Below the pieces are notes generated by a model. It was not told the origin of the DNA. It was given only the letters and a program-made list of their open reading frames with translations, and did not search any database. 64,000 nucleotides of DNA from Ascidia mentula (lineage: Eukaryota; Chordata; Ascidiacea; Phlebobranchia; Ascidiidae), in contig OX387205.1 of NCBI GenBank assembly GCA_947561715.1, positions 11,599,001-11,663,000 on the forward strand, read 5' to 3'. This document shows positions 1 through 13,951 of this stretch, piece by piece. Both the position numbers and the translations under genes were made by a program. How positions within the stretch are numbered: position 1 is the first letter of the stretch; the number at the start of each line of letters is the position of its first letter.

Positions 1-2031
1 TTGTGTACTGCAGGTGGTGAGATGTCAGAATTGGCTGAAGATCAATCCATGTTTAAAAGATCAGCCAGAGATGTTGCCAAATACTTTGGTTGCAACCCCT
101 TATGCCTTAAAGCAGTATACACATATTGCAATAAACATTTGATGCTACTTAATCAGTTTTTGTTGGTAATGCAACAAACAAAGGGTTTGGAGTTTTCAGA
201 ATCTGTTATCAACGTATTTGATGATGAAACGGAGCAAAGAACTTCACTCAGAAATATGCATTCCTACTTTGAAGATCAAGAGGGACTGAATGAGCAATTT
301 TCCCAAGCGTTGCTGGTGTTAGCAATGTTAAACAATGAAAACATTCCCTTCTATATTGTGGAAGAAGTTTGTTTCAGATGTGGAATAGATGACAAAGAAA
401 CAATTCCAACAACCGTTAGAAGTCTTATTGCAAAAAAATTTGTTTATCAAGTGAAAAAGATTCTTCCAATTATATCAACTGATGGTTTCACACATTTGTG
501 TATTCCCAGGTACTTCAGTGATTTACTGCAAAGTAAAGTAATATCTAAACAGGAAAACTATTTGGAGATTTTAAAAATAGGCATTGGAAGTCTTGCAAGT
601 TGCTATGCATATGATGTTCGGGATAGAACTGATAATGAAAAGCGATCGGAATTGTCAAACCAGATTGCAGGTTTTGTGCCACAGGTTTTTACCTGTACTG
701 GTGATTCAGTTGATGCTGAACTGTTGTTATATGCTTGCAAGTTACATCAACTGCATGTAGCCTCGTCTAATGAGGTCCTAAATTGGGATGTAAGGGCAAA
801 GAAGATACAGACGGGAATACAGTTTGTGTGGTCAGCGGTTTGTAGATTGTTAAACACAAATGAAGATGATTTGGCAATTGACTTTGGGTTTAATGAATTT
901 GGAAATAATGAGCAACAAGATAGTGTTGTTGAGTTAATTGCAAGTGCATGTATTGCCGCAGGTGAAAAACTGGAACTTTCGATGTTTGAAATGTTTTACA
1001 GAATGCAACTCAAATTGAGAAAAATGAACTTGACTGATTTTGCATTATTCTATTCGAAAAAAAGAAATAGTGATCAAGAAGAAACAAAAACTATATTTAA
1101 ACCATTTCGAAAGGCAATGAAACACAACTGGGCATGCACAAAATCTCAAATACAATTTCTAGTTGATGCAAAGTGTATGCTGGATCTCGGAACAATAAAA
1201 AAAGTGTTTTTTGCAGAATGCCTGTCCTCATTGTTGCACTCATATGGAAGGCTTGATTTATATTTTTGGCGAAATATGGACAGAAAAGCACTCAACCTAT
1301 GTTTATATTACACCAACCTAAGCAACAAATTATCTAAGTACATAAGAACCAAACATGGAATTTCCCTACTGTCTGAGTATATTACAAACATAAACTCACT
1401 TGTTCCACGTGCATTGCAGTCAAGATCATCAGATGTTACTTCCTCTCTTCGAATGAAACAGTTACTTGACTGCTACATTTTATGCAGGAAAATTCAACAC
1501 AATGAGCATCCATACTTCGAAAATGGGCTGCTGGTTAATGTACAACAATCAACATTTTCACGATTAAATGTGTGGAAATATTTACTTAAAGCTGTCACCA
1601 AAATGTTAAAGCATGTTTCAGCAGAGAAAATTCCGAGAAATTCACTTTATATATGTGATCAAGTAATTGGCATTTCAAAGTCAGCAAAAGAATTGGATAT
1701 TTCATTTACTTGTTTAACAATGGCTGCAAAGTTTTACGCTGCCATGATGAGTTATGATAAAGCATTTACCTTATTTGACGAAACTTTAACAAGCAAAAGG
1801 ACTACATCTGATTTCCATTGTACATCAAACACTTATGCATGGGCAGCCAGCAATTTTGCACGTGGGGTGGTTTGTGCAAAAGACAGAAAAACTGCTTGCA
1901 AAAATGCAGTTAGGAGTTGCAGGCATGTTTTGGAAAACGAAAAGAATTTGTGTTCTGCATGGAAAAAGACATTGCAAGAATATTTACATGCCTTAAATAA
2001 CCTAATGGTTTCCGCCATTGTCTTGATTTAA
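1..2031 (+). CDS. STAND/NB-ARC-like protein with helical repeat tail, paralogue 1 (5' partial)
   Basis: Open from base 1 to the TAA at 2029-2031, about 676 codons without an intron. An AG at 12-13 could be a splice acceptor, so the true upstream exon(s) with the nucleotide-binding part lie outside the window. Near the N-terminus is YFGCNPLCLKAV, matching the GxP/NPLxL motif that closes NB-ARC-type NTPase modules. Next comes a winged-helix-like stretch (ALLVLAMLNNENIPFYIVEE), then a long helical region. The C-terminus (KFYAAMMSYDKAFTLF, TYAWAASNFARG) resembles tetratricopeptide-type helices. The same blocks occur in the same order in the gene at 2214-4817, so the two are tandem paralogues. I do not recognise a named orthologue. 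A regulatory STAND protein is inferred from architecture only. Confidence 0.7.
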   Translation: MCTAGGEMSELAEDQSMFKRSARDVAKYFGCNPLCLKAVYTYCNKHLMLLNQFLLVMQQTKGLEFSESVINVFDDETEQRTSLRNMHSYFEDQEGLNEQFSQALLVLAMLNNENIPFYIVEEVCFRCGIDDKETIPTTVRSLIAKKFVYQVKKILPIISTDGFTHLCIPRYFSDLLQSKVISKQENYLEILKIGIGSLASCYAYDVRDRTDNEKRSELSNQIAGFVPQVFTCTGDSVDAELLLYACKLHQLHVASSNEVLNWDVRAKKIQTGIQFVWSAVCRLLNTNEDDLAIDFGFNEFGNNEQQDSVVELIASACIAAGEKLELSMFEMFYRMQLKLRKMNLTDFALFYSKKRNSDQEETKTIFKPFRKAMKHNWACTKSQIQFLVDAKCMLDLGTIKKVFFAECLSSLLHSYGRLDLYFWRNMDRKALNLCLYYTNLSNKLSKYIRTKHGISLLSEYITNINSLVPRALQSRSSDVTSSLRMKQLLDCYILCRKIQHNEHPYFENGLLVNVQQSTFSRLNVWKYLLKAVTKMLKHVSAEKIPRNSLYICDQVIGISKSAKELDISFTCLTMAAKFYAAMMSYDKAFTLFDETLTSKRTTSDFHCTSNTYAWAASNFARGVVCAKDRKTACKNAVRSCRHVLENEKNLCSAWKKTLQEYLHALNNLMVSAIVLI

Positions 2032-2213
2032 TTTTATTTTGTTTATATTGCTTGTGTCTTTCCATTTCAATGCGTGAAATCTTGAATGTGTATTTGTGAA
2101 CTTTTTTGCCTTTTTGTTGAATGTTTATGCCTAGTATTTTTTTATGGGAATATGTGTATGTTCATAATTTGTGTTCATTTATAGGTCAATAGGATTTATG
2201 TTAATATTTTAAT

Positions 2214-4817
2214 ATGGCTCCCAGAGTAAAAGTTTCCAATCTGGAACCACTTCCAGCGGACACTGTGGTAAGGAAGTTTGTGTTGTTTAACAAAAAATCC
2301 TTTGCAGTATTTTTGTATTTATAGATTTGTATTTATAAAATATTCACAATTAAGGAATTTGCGTTGTTCCAGGGTAAGAAAGATGTTGTTGCACTTCTGC
2401 AGTGCTCAGAGTCATCAACTGTCGTACAACTTTACGGCCATGGCGGAGCTGGAAAAAAATACTTTTTAATCCAATTGATGCACGAACATACCAGCAGATT
2501 GGTAAAAAGAAAAGACATTTGTGAAATCGTTGTGTTTCAATTCCCCACCCTCACTGATGAATCAAGTCTTAGGGAGGCATCTGACTGCTTTATCAGAGTA
2601 CTCTACAACGAAGGAGTTTTAACAAAATCAAGTGAAATTGACATTGTAAACCAAGATACAATATCTGAACGGTTCCTACTACTTTTCCAGGTCCTCAGAG
2701 AAAAGTCCTTTAGTTTTGTGTTGGGTTTCAGTTACATAAGCAATACCTGTGGTTCTGTCATTAGGCCAGCATTTAAGCATGTCTTAAATCATACCAAATT
2801 CAAGATATTTGCTGTGGTAGAATCCAAGTTTGGAGTTCTAGAAAGGGTGACCCAGCAGTACAACTCAAAATCAATCTTTAACCATGAGGTTGTGGGATTT
2901 CATAATTCTGATGCAGTTGAGTATCTTGGTGGCCCATACAAAGATGATGCTGCACAGGTGGCTAACTTTATGGGAAACAATCCACTCTTGTTGAAGGTTG
3001 CTAAAGTTTCAAATAATAGTTATGGATATAAGTATAGAGAACTCCTAATGTGGTTGAAGGAAAGACATGTGCGCATTTCCTCATTTTTTGAAGATGGCCA
3101 ACACTTTCTCACTGGAAGGCTGTTGAGAACTTGGAAAGAAATGCACCACTGGTTTGATGAGTTTGATACCTTACCAGATGACAAGAAAGAGTTACTAAAA
3201 TGCTTGGCTTTACTGCACAGTGAAGAAATCCCATTGGCAATTTTGTCAGCGATCTTGTACCATTTGCACATCTTGAAAGGTGGTCAAATTCCTCTTGGTA
3301 ATGTCAGTCAGTGGAAAGAGAAACAAGTAATGAATTTGCTGTCAGAAATCTCAAAACCCCTCCACATTAAGCAACTGCATAAAACTGCTGAGGTGTTTAC
3401 AATCCCAGGTTATTTTCATGTCCTGTTGAAAAACACTATCCTTTGCACTAAACCACCTGCATTCTTCATTTCAATTCTGTTGAACTATTACAGCCTTGAA
3501 ACTTCACAACAAACAGCCAATAGGCTGGTCCATGGAAAAATGCATCTTACTGAGCTGAGTAAATATATGCCAGAAGAATATTTGGTGAATGAAATGTATT
3601 TGAAGGACAAGGCGAATGTTTTGCACATTTTAAGCCAGTGCAGACTTTGCATTTGCCTTGGTCGATCCTGCTACAAGTCAGTGGACTTCAGTGGTGCTGA
3701 ACAACTGTTAAAAACCATCAAAATAATGTTCAAAATGGTTTCTGTCCTGACTACTGAAAAGAGTGATGATACATTTCAAAAAGTGAAAGAGCTTCTTGAA
3801 GACCCCAAAGTACATCAAAGAGATGTTAAAATGTTGGTTGATAACTGCATTTCTGTGGGCCAACATTTAAAAAAATCTCTACCACAGGAAAATTTGGCAT
3901 TGATTCCTTCCCAGTGGAATAATGTTTCACCTGCTTCACATGGTGGACAAGAATTGCCATGTTCACAACACGCAAATTCAGGCCGGGGAAATATACAAGT
4001 TCTCCAACAATGTGCTTTATTATCAAATGCATTGTTAAATCAGGTCCTTTTTCCAGATCTTATCTGCCAGTTGCTATATTCGTTCACAAAACTTTGTGAG
4101 CAACAGTGTACCCATCAAACAGAAGTAAGCAAAGCTTATGCTAGAAAAAGTAGCCTTCTTTGTAAAGTTGGTTTGCAACTTGCTCAAGCTGTCCTAGAAC
4201 AGACTGGTATTCATCTTCTGAGCCATTTCATGACCCAGCACAATGTTAATATTCCAAGACTGATCCGAGATTCAACCTTGGATATCCTCCATGATGCATA
4301 CCACACCAGTGAAACCAGTTTAGGATGCCAAACCATACTCTATGATTGTGGAAGCAAAGTACCCCACTGTGTTGAACAAAAAGACCTAATGCTATACATG
4401 TCAATGGTACAAATAGCAACCAGAGCACCAAATGCTTTCCCTCATTGTGAGGAGACATGCAACAATATGGTTAAACTGGCTCAAAAAAACCCACAGCTGA
4501 AAAAGGCTCCTATCAGTTTGATACTTGCTGGTGTTTACTTTGCTGCAATACAGAAATACCCTGATGCATTTTCTGCCTTTGAATGTGGCATTGGCATGTT
4601 AAATTGTCTGTATGGTTTTCAGCCAAACATCTATGCATGGGCAGTTGACAAATATGCTCTTGCATTAAACTCAAGGGTCCCATCTTACTCTAGCAAAGTT
4701 CGACGGGTTCTTGATCTTTGTGAGGTTGTGATGAAAAGTGAAAGCAGTATACACTGGAAAAACAAACTTTTGACATGGAAAATAAAAAACAAAGGCCATG
4801 CATCATTGCGTGTATGA
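2214..4817 (+). CDS. STAND/NB-ARC-like protein with helical repeat tail, paralogue 2
   Basis: Two coding exons, 2214-2267 and 2373-4817, joined in phase 0, predict 831-832 aa. The start is the ATG at 2214. It restores the strand before the P-loop that the downstream frame alone lacks. Residues 40-47 read GHGGAGKK, a Walker A loop in which the usual Thr/Ser after the invariant Lys is Lys. The expected Walker B region reads SFVLGFSYIS, without the usual acidic pair. GNNPLLLKVA (GxP-type motif), a winged-helix-like block (LLKCLALLHSEEIPLAILSA) and a C-terminal block (VYFAAIQKYPDAFSAF, IYAWAVDKYALAL) align with paralogue 1. The family is inferred to be STAND/NB-ARC with helical repeats. ATP hydrolysis may be lost. 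The orthologue is unrecognised. Confidence 0.78.
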
Positions 4818-5825
4818 TGTTCTTTAAGAGGAAAATTGATTGCATTTGCAGTAGTTCAAAAGTTAAAGAACAAAGTTTTGTTACGGATGCATATTATGTT
4901 GTTTTCATGCAAATGACAATGCCAATTACATTGATACTACATTTTCCAAAACACATGCCATTTTTTTGCCTTTTGTATAAAGCCTAGGCAACGGTTTCTA
5001 AGAATGCAGGTGCCAAATACCTTTTGTTTTAGTTGTGTATTGTTTGATGTAGCAAAAGTTCATGTCTTTTCATCATGCCATCTCTATGCTTGAACCAGTT
5101 ACAAAGTGGTCTTCAAAATGTATGATCTCATTACATTGTTTTTTAAAAACAAATGATAATCAAAATCGTAATAAATACTACTTAGTTTTTATTTGTGTGA
5201 CCTGGAGTTCCATTATTTGTATTTTTGTAATATCGATATGCAACAAAGTGTACGTTTTTGCCTTGGTTGCGTGTAATACACAATTGCTTTGTTGTTATCT
5301 TGTGATTTAGCAATGATCTTCCATTTCCAGCCTACTTTATGGACTTTCATTGCAGTTGCAGGGTGCAAATAATAGTTTGGTCAAGCACAAAAATTGCAGC
5401 GAAGTGTTTCTTAAATCAACAAAACCGGCATTTTAGGCAGTTCATGTGCTAATTTGACAATGCAACGATAATTAATAATACAAGGCAGTCCTACCAAAAA
5501 GCATTTGTTCGAGTTTCTACAGGACATGTCTGCAAGATCTAAACCGTGTTGTTTCAATGCGCAATTAATAAATAAACAGTGGTGCTGTAAGATTCTAGTT
5601 TGATTGTTACGTCACAAATACAGTTAAAAACAACAACGCGGTAATCAAATTTTCAAGTTTCACAAAAGGGATTTTCCCGTTCCATCTTGCACTGGACTTT
5701 ATTGTAAAACTTTTTAGCGTAAAAAGTGAAACAATCAGTAATTTAGACATTGGCTGTTACAGTGTGCTTTTATCTGTGTTTGTTTTGTAGTTCGGTACTT
5801 CACATATGTTTTCCAAAGACTCGGT
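4818..5825. other. 3' UTR of STAND-like gene 2 and upstream region of DCAF17
   Basis: AT-rich non-coding sequence. The only recognisable element is an AATAAA at 5170-5175, about 350 nt after the stop of the upstream gene. Small ORFs here (for example 5062-5310) have no family features and are treated as chance. No TATA box was seen directly before the DCAF17 start at 5826. Confidence 0.6.
5170..5175 (+). terminator. Polyadenylation signal, STAND-like gene 2
   Basis: AATAAA hexamer about 350 nt downstream of the stop codon of the 2214-4817 gene. Confidence 0.5.
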
Positions 5826-8800
5826 ATGAGCGGAGAGAGCAAGTGGAAAAAGTACAACTTTGTTAATGTGTGTGCTATAATTTCGCACAGGGAGGTTGGC
5901 ATTTGCTTCAAAAATGGCTACAGACGTCGCAGAAAAACGTGTATTTCAGACTTGGAAGTTCTAAAGTCATTGTACTGCAATAAACATTCCTATTTAGAGG
6001 TAAATAATTTGCCCCTTAACTTACAACCACAACAATTCAGCATTTTACTATTACATGATGATTTTACTTTTTATTCTAACTGTAAGTATCAAGTTGCAAA
6101 TGCATATCTGGTAAATTTTTTACAGACAATTGCTTGTCGGAAGATACAACGACATAAAGCACCATCCTATTGTCATGGCCGATTGTTCACTGAAAACTAC
6201 CATGCTTGGTTCAACTTGTTTACTGGACCAACATCGGGTCCAAGATTGATGTGCTCCGATATTTTCAAGGCTGAAAGTATGGTAGTAATAGCATCCAAAA
6301 AATTAGGCCTGCAAGTGTATTTTTATACCCAAAAACTTTTATTGTTATAGCGCATTATAAACATAAGGCATTATTGGTATAACTAAAAAACACTACACTG
6401 TGATAGTCGCTAGTGATGTAATATTATGGCTGTTTTGTGCACAGTTAGAATGGTAGTTGCATCAATAATTTCCTATTCTTTAATTATAAACTGTTTAACT
6501 GGACATTTTGCAATGCAACTTTTTGTTTTGTTTTAAAGCCATGGACATAACATCAAAAATCATGATCCTGGATGCAGTTGCAGTAATTCCCCCACATTCT
6601 GCTACTTTCCTGAATAATGAGAAACAATGTAGGAGACATCTCATAATGCTTTCCAAATGTGGATGGCTGTATCAAGCAAACCTCGTTACTGGAGAAATAC
6701 TAAAGAAAGTTTACATTCCCACAACCTTGCGTGCTTGTGATGTTTGTGATTCTGGCAAGTCAGATTTTAAGGAATCACCTGAAAGCTTTTCCACAAGATT
6801 TGTTTTTAAATACAGGCACATCTCTGTAAACAAGTAAGATTTTTTGACTTAAAAACATGAAAACACATTTTTGTCAAGGTAGTGAGAGTCATATACATAT
6901 CAAAAAATCAATCTTTGTGTCCAATATTGGGCACAGAAATTATGTAAAGCTATCAATTAAACTAACTCGGAATAGAAAATTCAAAGCTTACATGCTAATG
7001 ATTATAAGCAAATGTTTCCTACACTGCTGTGCTGATCTAAAAAAAATTTTTTTTTCTTGCAGGGAAAGCGAAACCATCGTTGTAAAATCATCACACTTAA
7101 ATTCAAATAACACTTCAGCAGTTGCAATTTGCCTTCTGAGTGTTTACCCTCTGCAAGTTGTCAGTCATTTTGTAGTCACTACGACATCAACTAATTCCTC
7201 AGTACGCGCAGTTAAAACTAACATTGTCAATGATCTTCTGCTTGTTTTCAAGATGAAAGGTTCAATGATATATTTCTATGATCTCAATGAAGTTATTATC
7301 AATGCTAAATATGAAAACAACATTTTTCTTGGACAAAAAGTAAACATAAGTTTTTGTTTTATAATTTCAGAAATCCTAAAAAATACTTTAAAAAAATTTT
7401 AGGTAAAGATTCCAAACTTATGTGAAGTGCATACAGTTGGAGATTCCCAAGTGGGAATTCCTTACACCTCAGAACCAGTAGTTCTTTCACCAACTGATCT
7501 GCCCATTAACAATATTCCTTGCCTATTCAAAACATCTGCAGTGAAGCATTCCCTTCAAATCGGAGCGGTTCCTTACCACTATCTTATTCCTTGTAACAAG
7601 TCAGGGACGTCTTGGTTAATTAGAAACATTTTAACAAACAAAGAAGTGCTCTCTGGGTCTCTTGAGGTATGGTAGATGTTTTTTTAAATAGTGAAATATG
7701 TGTGACTTGTTTATTTTGGTGTTATTTGGCATACTTAAAGGCTGTTAGAATTGTTTCTTCTTTTTTTAAAAAAGTAATCTATGGCAATCTACACAGATAG
7801 AGGAAAAATGGGATATGTCTCACTGGCAAAGTATAAGTTTCACTGCTGATGAAACCGGCCGGGTGATCAAGCACAATCTGACTTCTGTTGACATGCTGTA
7901 CTTCAAACAAGAAAATGAACATCATAGAGGTTGATTTATTACAGAGAAAATGACAAGTGTTTTAATGGACTTTAAGTGTTCAAATGGAAAACCTGTTTTT
8001 TTTATATATTTTTCTGTGATTTTTTTTTCCAGATGGGACTCAATGCAGTGTTAATGTTGGTTTTACTATTGACATTACCCCAAAACAGTATGTCACAGAA
8101 GATGCGAGAATAAAATGGACCTATCCAAATATGTCAAGTGATGATGGTATAAAGAATTTGCCTACTTTGGTTCAGACAAGTTACCGTACAGTTACCACAT
8201 CATTTATGTATTATTGTGATCACTATGTAAGAAGGGTGACAAAAGATTGATATGTATGTGTACTCATTACTCAATAACTGGTAAAACAAATTTCATGTTT
8301 TGGTCACTTTTTTATCGCCCAATTTACAGCTTACCCAGCCCATGCAGTGACGTCATCGGGACGTTTGGTTCGTCGTCCGCGCCCCTTGTCCTACAGTGTA
8401 ACGAGTGCCACTGCCGATCCCGTGCGCCACCTGCTGGTGAGTGTGGAGGCCGAGGTGGAGCTGAACTTGTTGGCTCTTCTGTATTACAGACCGCAAGGAA
8501 GAGTGCGACCTGGATGGGGTAAGGACAAATTGATAATTGTACTCGTGTAGCTACCAAAGTACCGAAAAGTTATTTTTCTGCTGACACAACTTGTTTGTGC
8601 CTTTGCCTTGGGCGATTACGAGAAGTTCCCGCTGCAATGATGAGACCAACACTAAACTTTGCAAAGATTTACAGTTGTGGAGTATTAATTCCACCAAATG
8701 TTTAGAACACGAAGACGGTGGCGCGGAATTGGTACTCTCTGTATTCGACGGTTTCTACGGAAGTTGGCTTTCCACATACATCCTTGAGAGCGATGTATCG

Positions 8801-8959
8801 CCCTGCGACCGAGATTCGCTGTCGATTATGATTGACGAAGACACAATTGTTTTTACGAGACTGCCTGCTGTGGACCAGAGAATTCATTATAAAATATATC
8901 GTTTAAATCGGCGTTACGGAGCCGAGGATTTGACTGGTAGCTCACATCTCAAGTCCTAG
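5826..8959 (+). CDS. DCAF17: DDB1- and CUL4-associated factor 17
   Basis: Nucleolar-type substrate-receptor candidate of CUL4-DDB1 ubiquitin ligases. Exons placed at 5826-5999, 6126-6276, 6539-6833, 7063-7339, 7403-7666, 7797-7929, 8033-8146 and 8330-8518, plus a last exon from about 8623. Family identity rests on blocks resembling vertebrate DCAF17: WLYQANLVTGEILKKVYIP, then VGIPYTSEP followed by SLQIGAVPYHYLIP, then ISFTADETGRVIKHN. The last exon is problematic. Spliced at 8623 it continues with LNFAKIYSCGVLIPPNV, which fits the family, but stops at 8703-8705. The expected C-terminal residues (CDRDSLSIMIDEDTIV...HYKIYRL) lie in another frame that stays open to 8959. Either there is a one-base error or frameshift near 8690-8710, or the splice site is different. 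The end given is that of the longer frame. Confidence 0.85.
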
Positions 8960-9489
8960 CACAACGGAAAAAAAACTTTTTATATTAAATGACGTCAAGT
9001 GTACGAATGTGAGCAATTGTGATCAACCGGGATCAAATAAAACGTGAACGTTAGTCCTGGCTGAACATAATCAATTTAAATCTAATATGGATAAGCTCGC
9101 AGTGTCCTTGCCCGAAGCTTTCTGATCAGAAACTCAACACTAGTTTCTATTTGTAAATTTTAGAACATTTTGTATTTTTTGGCTGTAAGGTGGTCTTTGA
9201 AGTTGTTATTTTTTGCTCCATTAAGTATTTTTATGTTTCAGATTAATTTGTAATATTAGGATGTTTGGCTAACATCACAAAGAGCGATAAGGTGGCAACC
9301 CAGTGACTGTCAAGGTCTGGATTAGCACAGCAATAATAACACGTATTGACTATTGGCGACGCCGGTTTCGTCTTGTTGTCACTTTCGAGCGCTCCAGCAT
9401 TATATTATTCTCGTTGGAACGGTGAATTTCAAAGTGATTTTCCTATAAAAACCAGTAGTAATAGAAAAAAGCTTTAGATTATTGGCAAG
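8960..9489. other. DCAF17 3' UTR and SEC22 upstream region
   Basis: Non-coding. An AATAAA lies at 9036-9041, about 80 nt after the last DCAF17 codon. The remaining ~450 bases are taken as intergenic and SEC22 promoter or 5' UTR. No TATA box was identified. Confidence 0.55.
9036..9041 (+). terminator. Polyadenylation signal, DCAF17
   Basis: AATAAA hexamer about 80 nt past the stop at 8957-8959. This supports the mRNA extending at least to 8959, beyond the premature stop at 8703-8705. Confidence 0.5.
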
Positions 9490-10708
9490 ATGGTTTTACT
9501 GACGATGATTGCCCGTGTTCGTGATGGTCTTCCGCTTGCAGCCTCAATGCAAGAAGATGAACAGGTATTTTAATTGTTGTTGTTTTGCGTGATGATGTTT
9601 GTTCTTTTGGCTTTAGTTTCTTTTTTTGTAATGTATATACCCATATATATATATGTATAAAGTGCATCAATTACATTCGTTGTGCATCAGTAAAGATATT
9701 TGTATTCCTAGACTGGAAGAAGTTTGACAGAATATCAGAACCAAGCTAAGCTTCTCTTTAGAAAACTAAATAACCAAAGCCCAGACCGTTGTACAATTGA
9801 ATCTGGGAAAATGTTGTTTCAGTAAGTTAGATGATTATGTATAAGTGTTTTGTCTAGATATGTATTTTCAATATATTTGGTTAGCATGACAATGTGATTG
9901 GAACTTGGATCACATTAAAACAAATTCTGAAATATCACACTTATATGCAGCTATTTGATCGACCAAAGTATCTGTTATCTTGTACTGTGTGAACCGACCT
10001 TCAGCAAAAAACTTGCGTTTTCATACCTTGAAGAGCTGTCTTCAGAATTTTTCGTACAATATGGAAACCGTGTTGAGAGTGTGTCCAGACCCTATGCTTT
10101 TATTGAGTTTGGTGAGGCCTATTTTATATTTGGGGCAATTGAAATCAGTGTTGTAGTGAAACAATTATACCAGCAAGTGACCCACAAAACAATGCTTTTC
10201 AGCATTTGTTTAAATAGAAACAAGTAAATGTACCTTTATAGTTTTTGTAACTCTATTGTAGTTCATACAGCCTAAATTGTGAGCTGGTTTATATTCTTTA
10301 CAGATACATATATGCAAAAAACAAAGAAAACTTATACTGACACAAGGGCTCGCAGAAATTTAAGTCTTGTCTCATCAGAGTTGCAAGATGTGCAGAGAAT
10401 TATGGTTTCCAACATAGATGATGTTTTACAAAGAGGAGTGGCCTTGTCTGGTAAATGAATACAATTAAACGGGTTGTCTGAATTTTTTTTAGACAATACT
10501 GCTATTACCTACCTGCACAGTACAGTGTTGTTACCAACGACTTCTCTGTTTAGAACTTGGAGACAAAGCCAGCAATCTTGCAAGTTTATCGAAGAAATAC
10601 AAACAAGATGCCCACTACTTAAACCTGCGCTCATCATACGCAAAAATTGCTGCTATTATTATTGTGCTTGTTGTTATGTTTTTGTATATCAGATATTGGT
10701 GGATGTAA
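9490..10708 (+). CDS. SEC22B: Vesicle-trafficking R-SNARE SEC22
   Basis: ER-Golgi R-SNARE. Five exons (9490-9564, 9712-9821, 9951-10111, 10304-10450, 10554-10708) splice to 648 nt, 215 aa, exactly the usual SEC22B length. The N-terminus [20 protein letters not shown] is the conserved longin-domain start. The longin domain runs to about residue 125 and includes [20 protein letters not shown]. The SNARE helix follows ([20 protein letters not shown]), with the zero-layer Arg in that helix, and then a C-terminal membrane anchor ([20 protein letters not shown]). All introns have GT-AG ends and consistent phases. Very secure. It stands alone between DCAF17 and the convergent RPS5. Confidence 0.97.
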
Positions 10709-10836
10709 TGACCACTGAACATTTTCCTACTTTGTCTTGACAATTTTTAAGTGCCAGCATGAGGGGTAGTTCCCCAAGAGTGTGACATGTGGCATGGTGA
10801 CTTTTTCCAAAAGTGGAACCTATTGTTTATTTGTGC

Positions 10837-10842
10837 AATAAA
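10837..10842 (+). terminator. Polyadenylation signal, SEC22
   Basis: AATAAA about 130 nt after the SEC22 stop codon. Confidence 0.55.
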
Positions 10843-11308
10843 GGCTGCTGAAATTTGTATTCATCAACCACTGCACCGATTGGCTGTGCGTGTACTCATT
10901 GCTGGATTTCTGCAATTTCATGATAGCAGCAATTTGGTTTTTGTGCTCATTTGGATCAACCCAAGTTATTATAAAGCGCATTGTGAAATTCATGCAGTTA
11001 CAAACCATAAAAATTCACGCATTAATAAAGTAGCTCACAAAGGTAGTAATTGTCATAATTGGTGATCTGCAAAACTTGCCTCAGTTGTGTTTACTACATC
11101 CACACTTTGGGCAAAATAATAAAAATATTTGCAAAGGTTTTTTTGTTACTGCATAAATTCAAAGGTAACTAGCATTAGTGACAAGCAACATAATTTCAGG
11201 CTGCTTTAGTCCACACTGCTTTCTTTCTTCACCGAGCACACACAAAAGCCTCTATTGGGTTTTTGTTACTCTTCCCTTTTTAGCACACACAACTGTAGTT
11301 TGCACGAG

Positions 11309-11314
11309 TTTATT
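11309..11314 (-). terminator. Polyadenylation signal, RPS5
   Basis: AATAAA on the minus strand about 21 nt downstream of the RPS5 stop, the short 3' UTR typical of ribosomal protein genes. Confidence 0.6.
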
Positions 11315-11334
11315 TAAGTCGAACTGTTGAACAT

Positions 11335-13769
<2,435 letters not shown>

Positions 13770-13940
13770 CTAAAAAATCGGTCATACAATTTGTCAAATA
13801 TGAGCTTCTTACACATAAAAAAATACATTCTCGATTTAACATAAATTATATTTATTATTCGTCTAATAGTTTTTCCATTCCTTGTCAATAAAAAGACGCA
13901 AAACATAAAACAAATCTTACGCTGGCTTGAGGCAGATTCC

Positions 13941-13951
13941 TGCAGAAAAGG
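13941..13951 (-). promoter_or_regulatory. 5' terminal oligopyrimidine-like leader of RPS5
   Basis: On the minus strand the sequence CCTTTTCTGCA lies just upstream of a 5' splice site (CCAGC/gtaag near 13921), in the position of a non-coding first exon. Ribosomal protein mRNAs usually start with such a C plus pyrimidine tract that couples translation to mTOR. The start site itself is inferred. Confidence 0.5.

Larger units (their letters stand above)
10709..11334. other. Convergent 3' region between SEC22 and RPS5
   Basis: Non-coding space between two converging genes. It holds the SEC22 poly(A) signal (10837-10842, +) and the RPS5 poly(A) signal (11309-11314, -). The 92-codon frame at 10787-11065 falls in the SEC22 3' UTR and has no family features. 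Confidence 0.6.

Noticed and set aside
6301..6350. DCAF17 exon 2 ending at 6314 (CAA/gtgtat)
   Set aside because: That donor gives the wrong phase for exon 3; the donor at 6277 (gtatgg) keeps the frame and yields the family-like sequence.
10787..11065. 92-codon plus-strand frame after SEC22
   Set aside because: Overlaps the SEC22 poly(A) signal and 3' UTR, with no family features.
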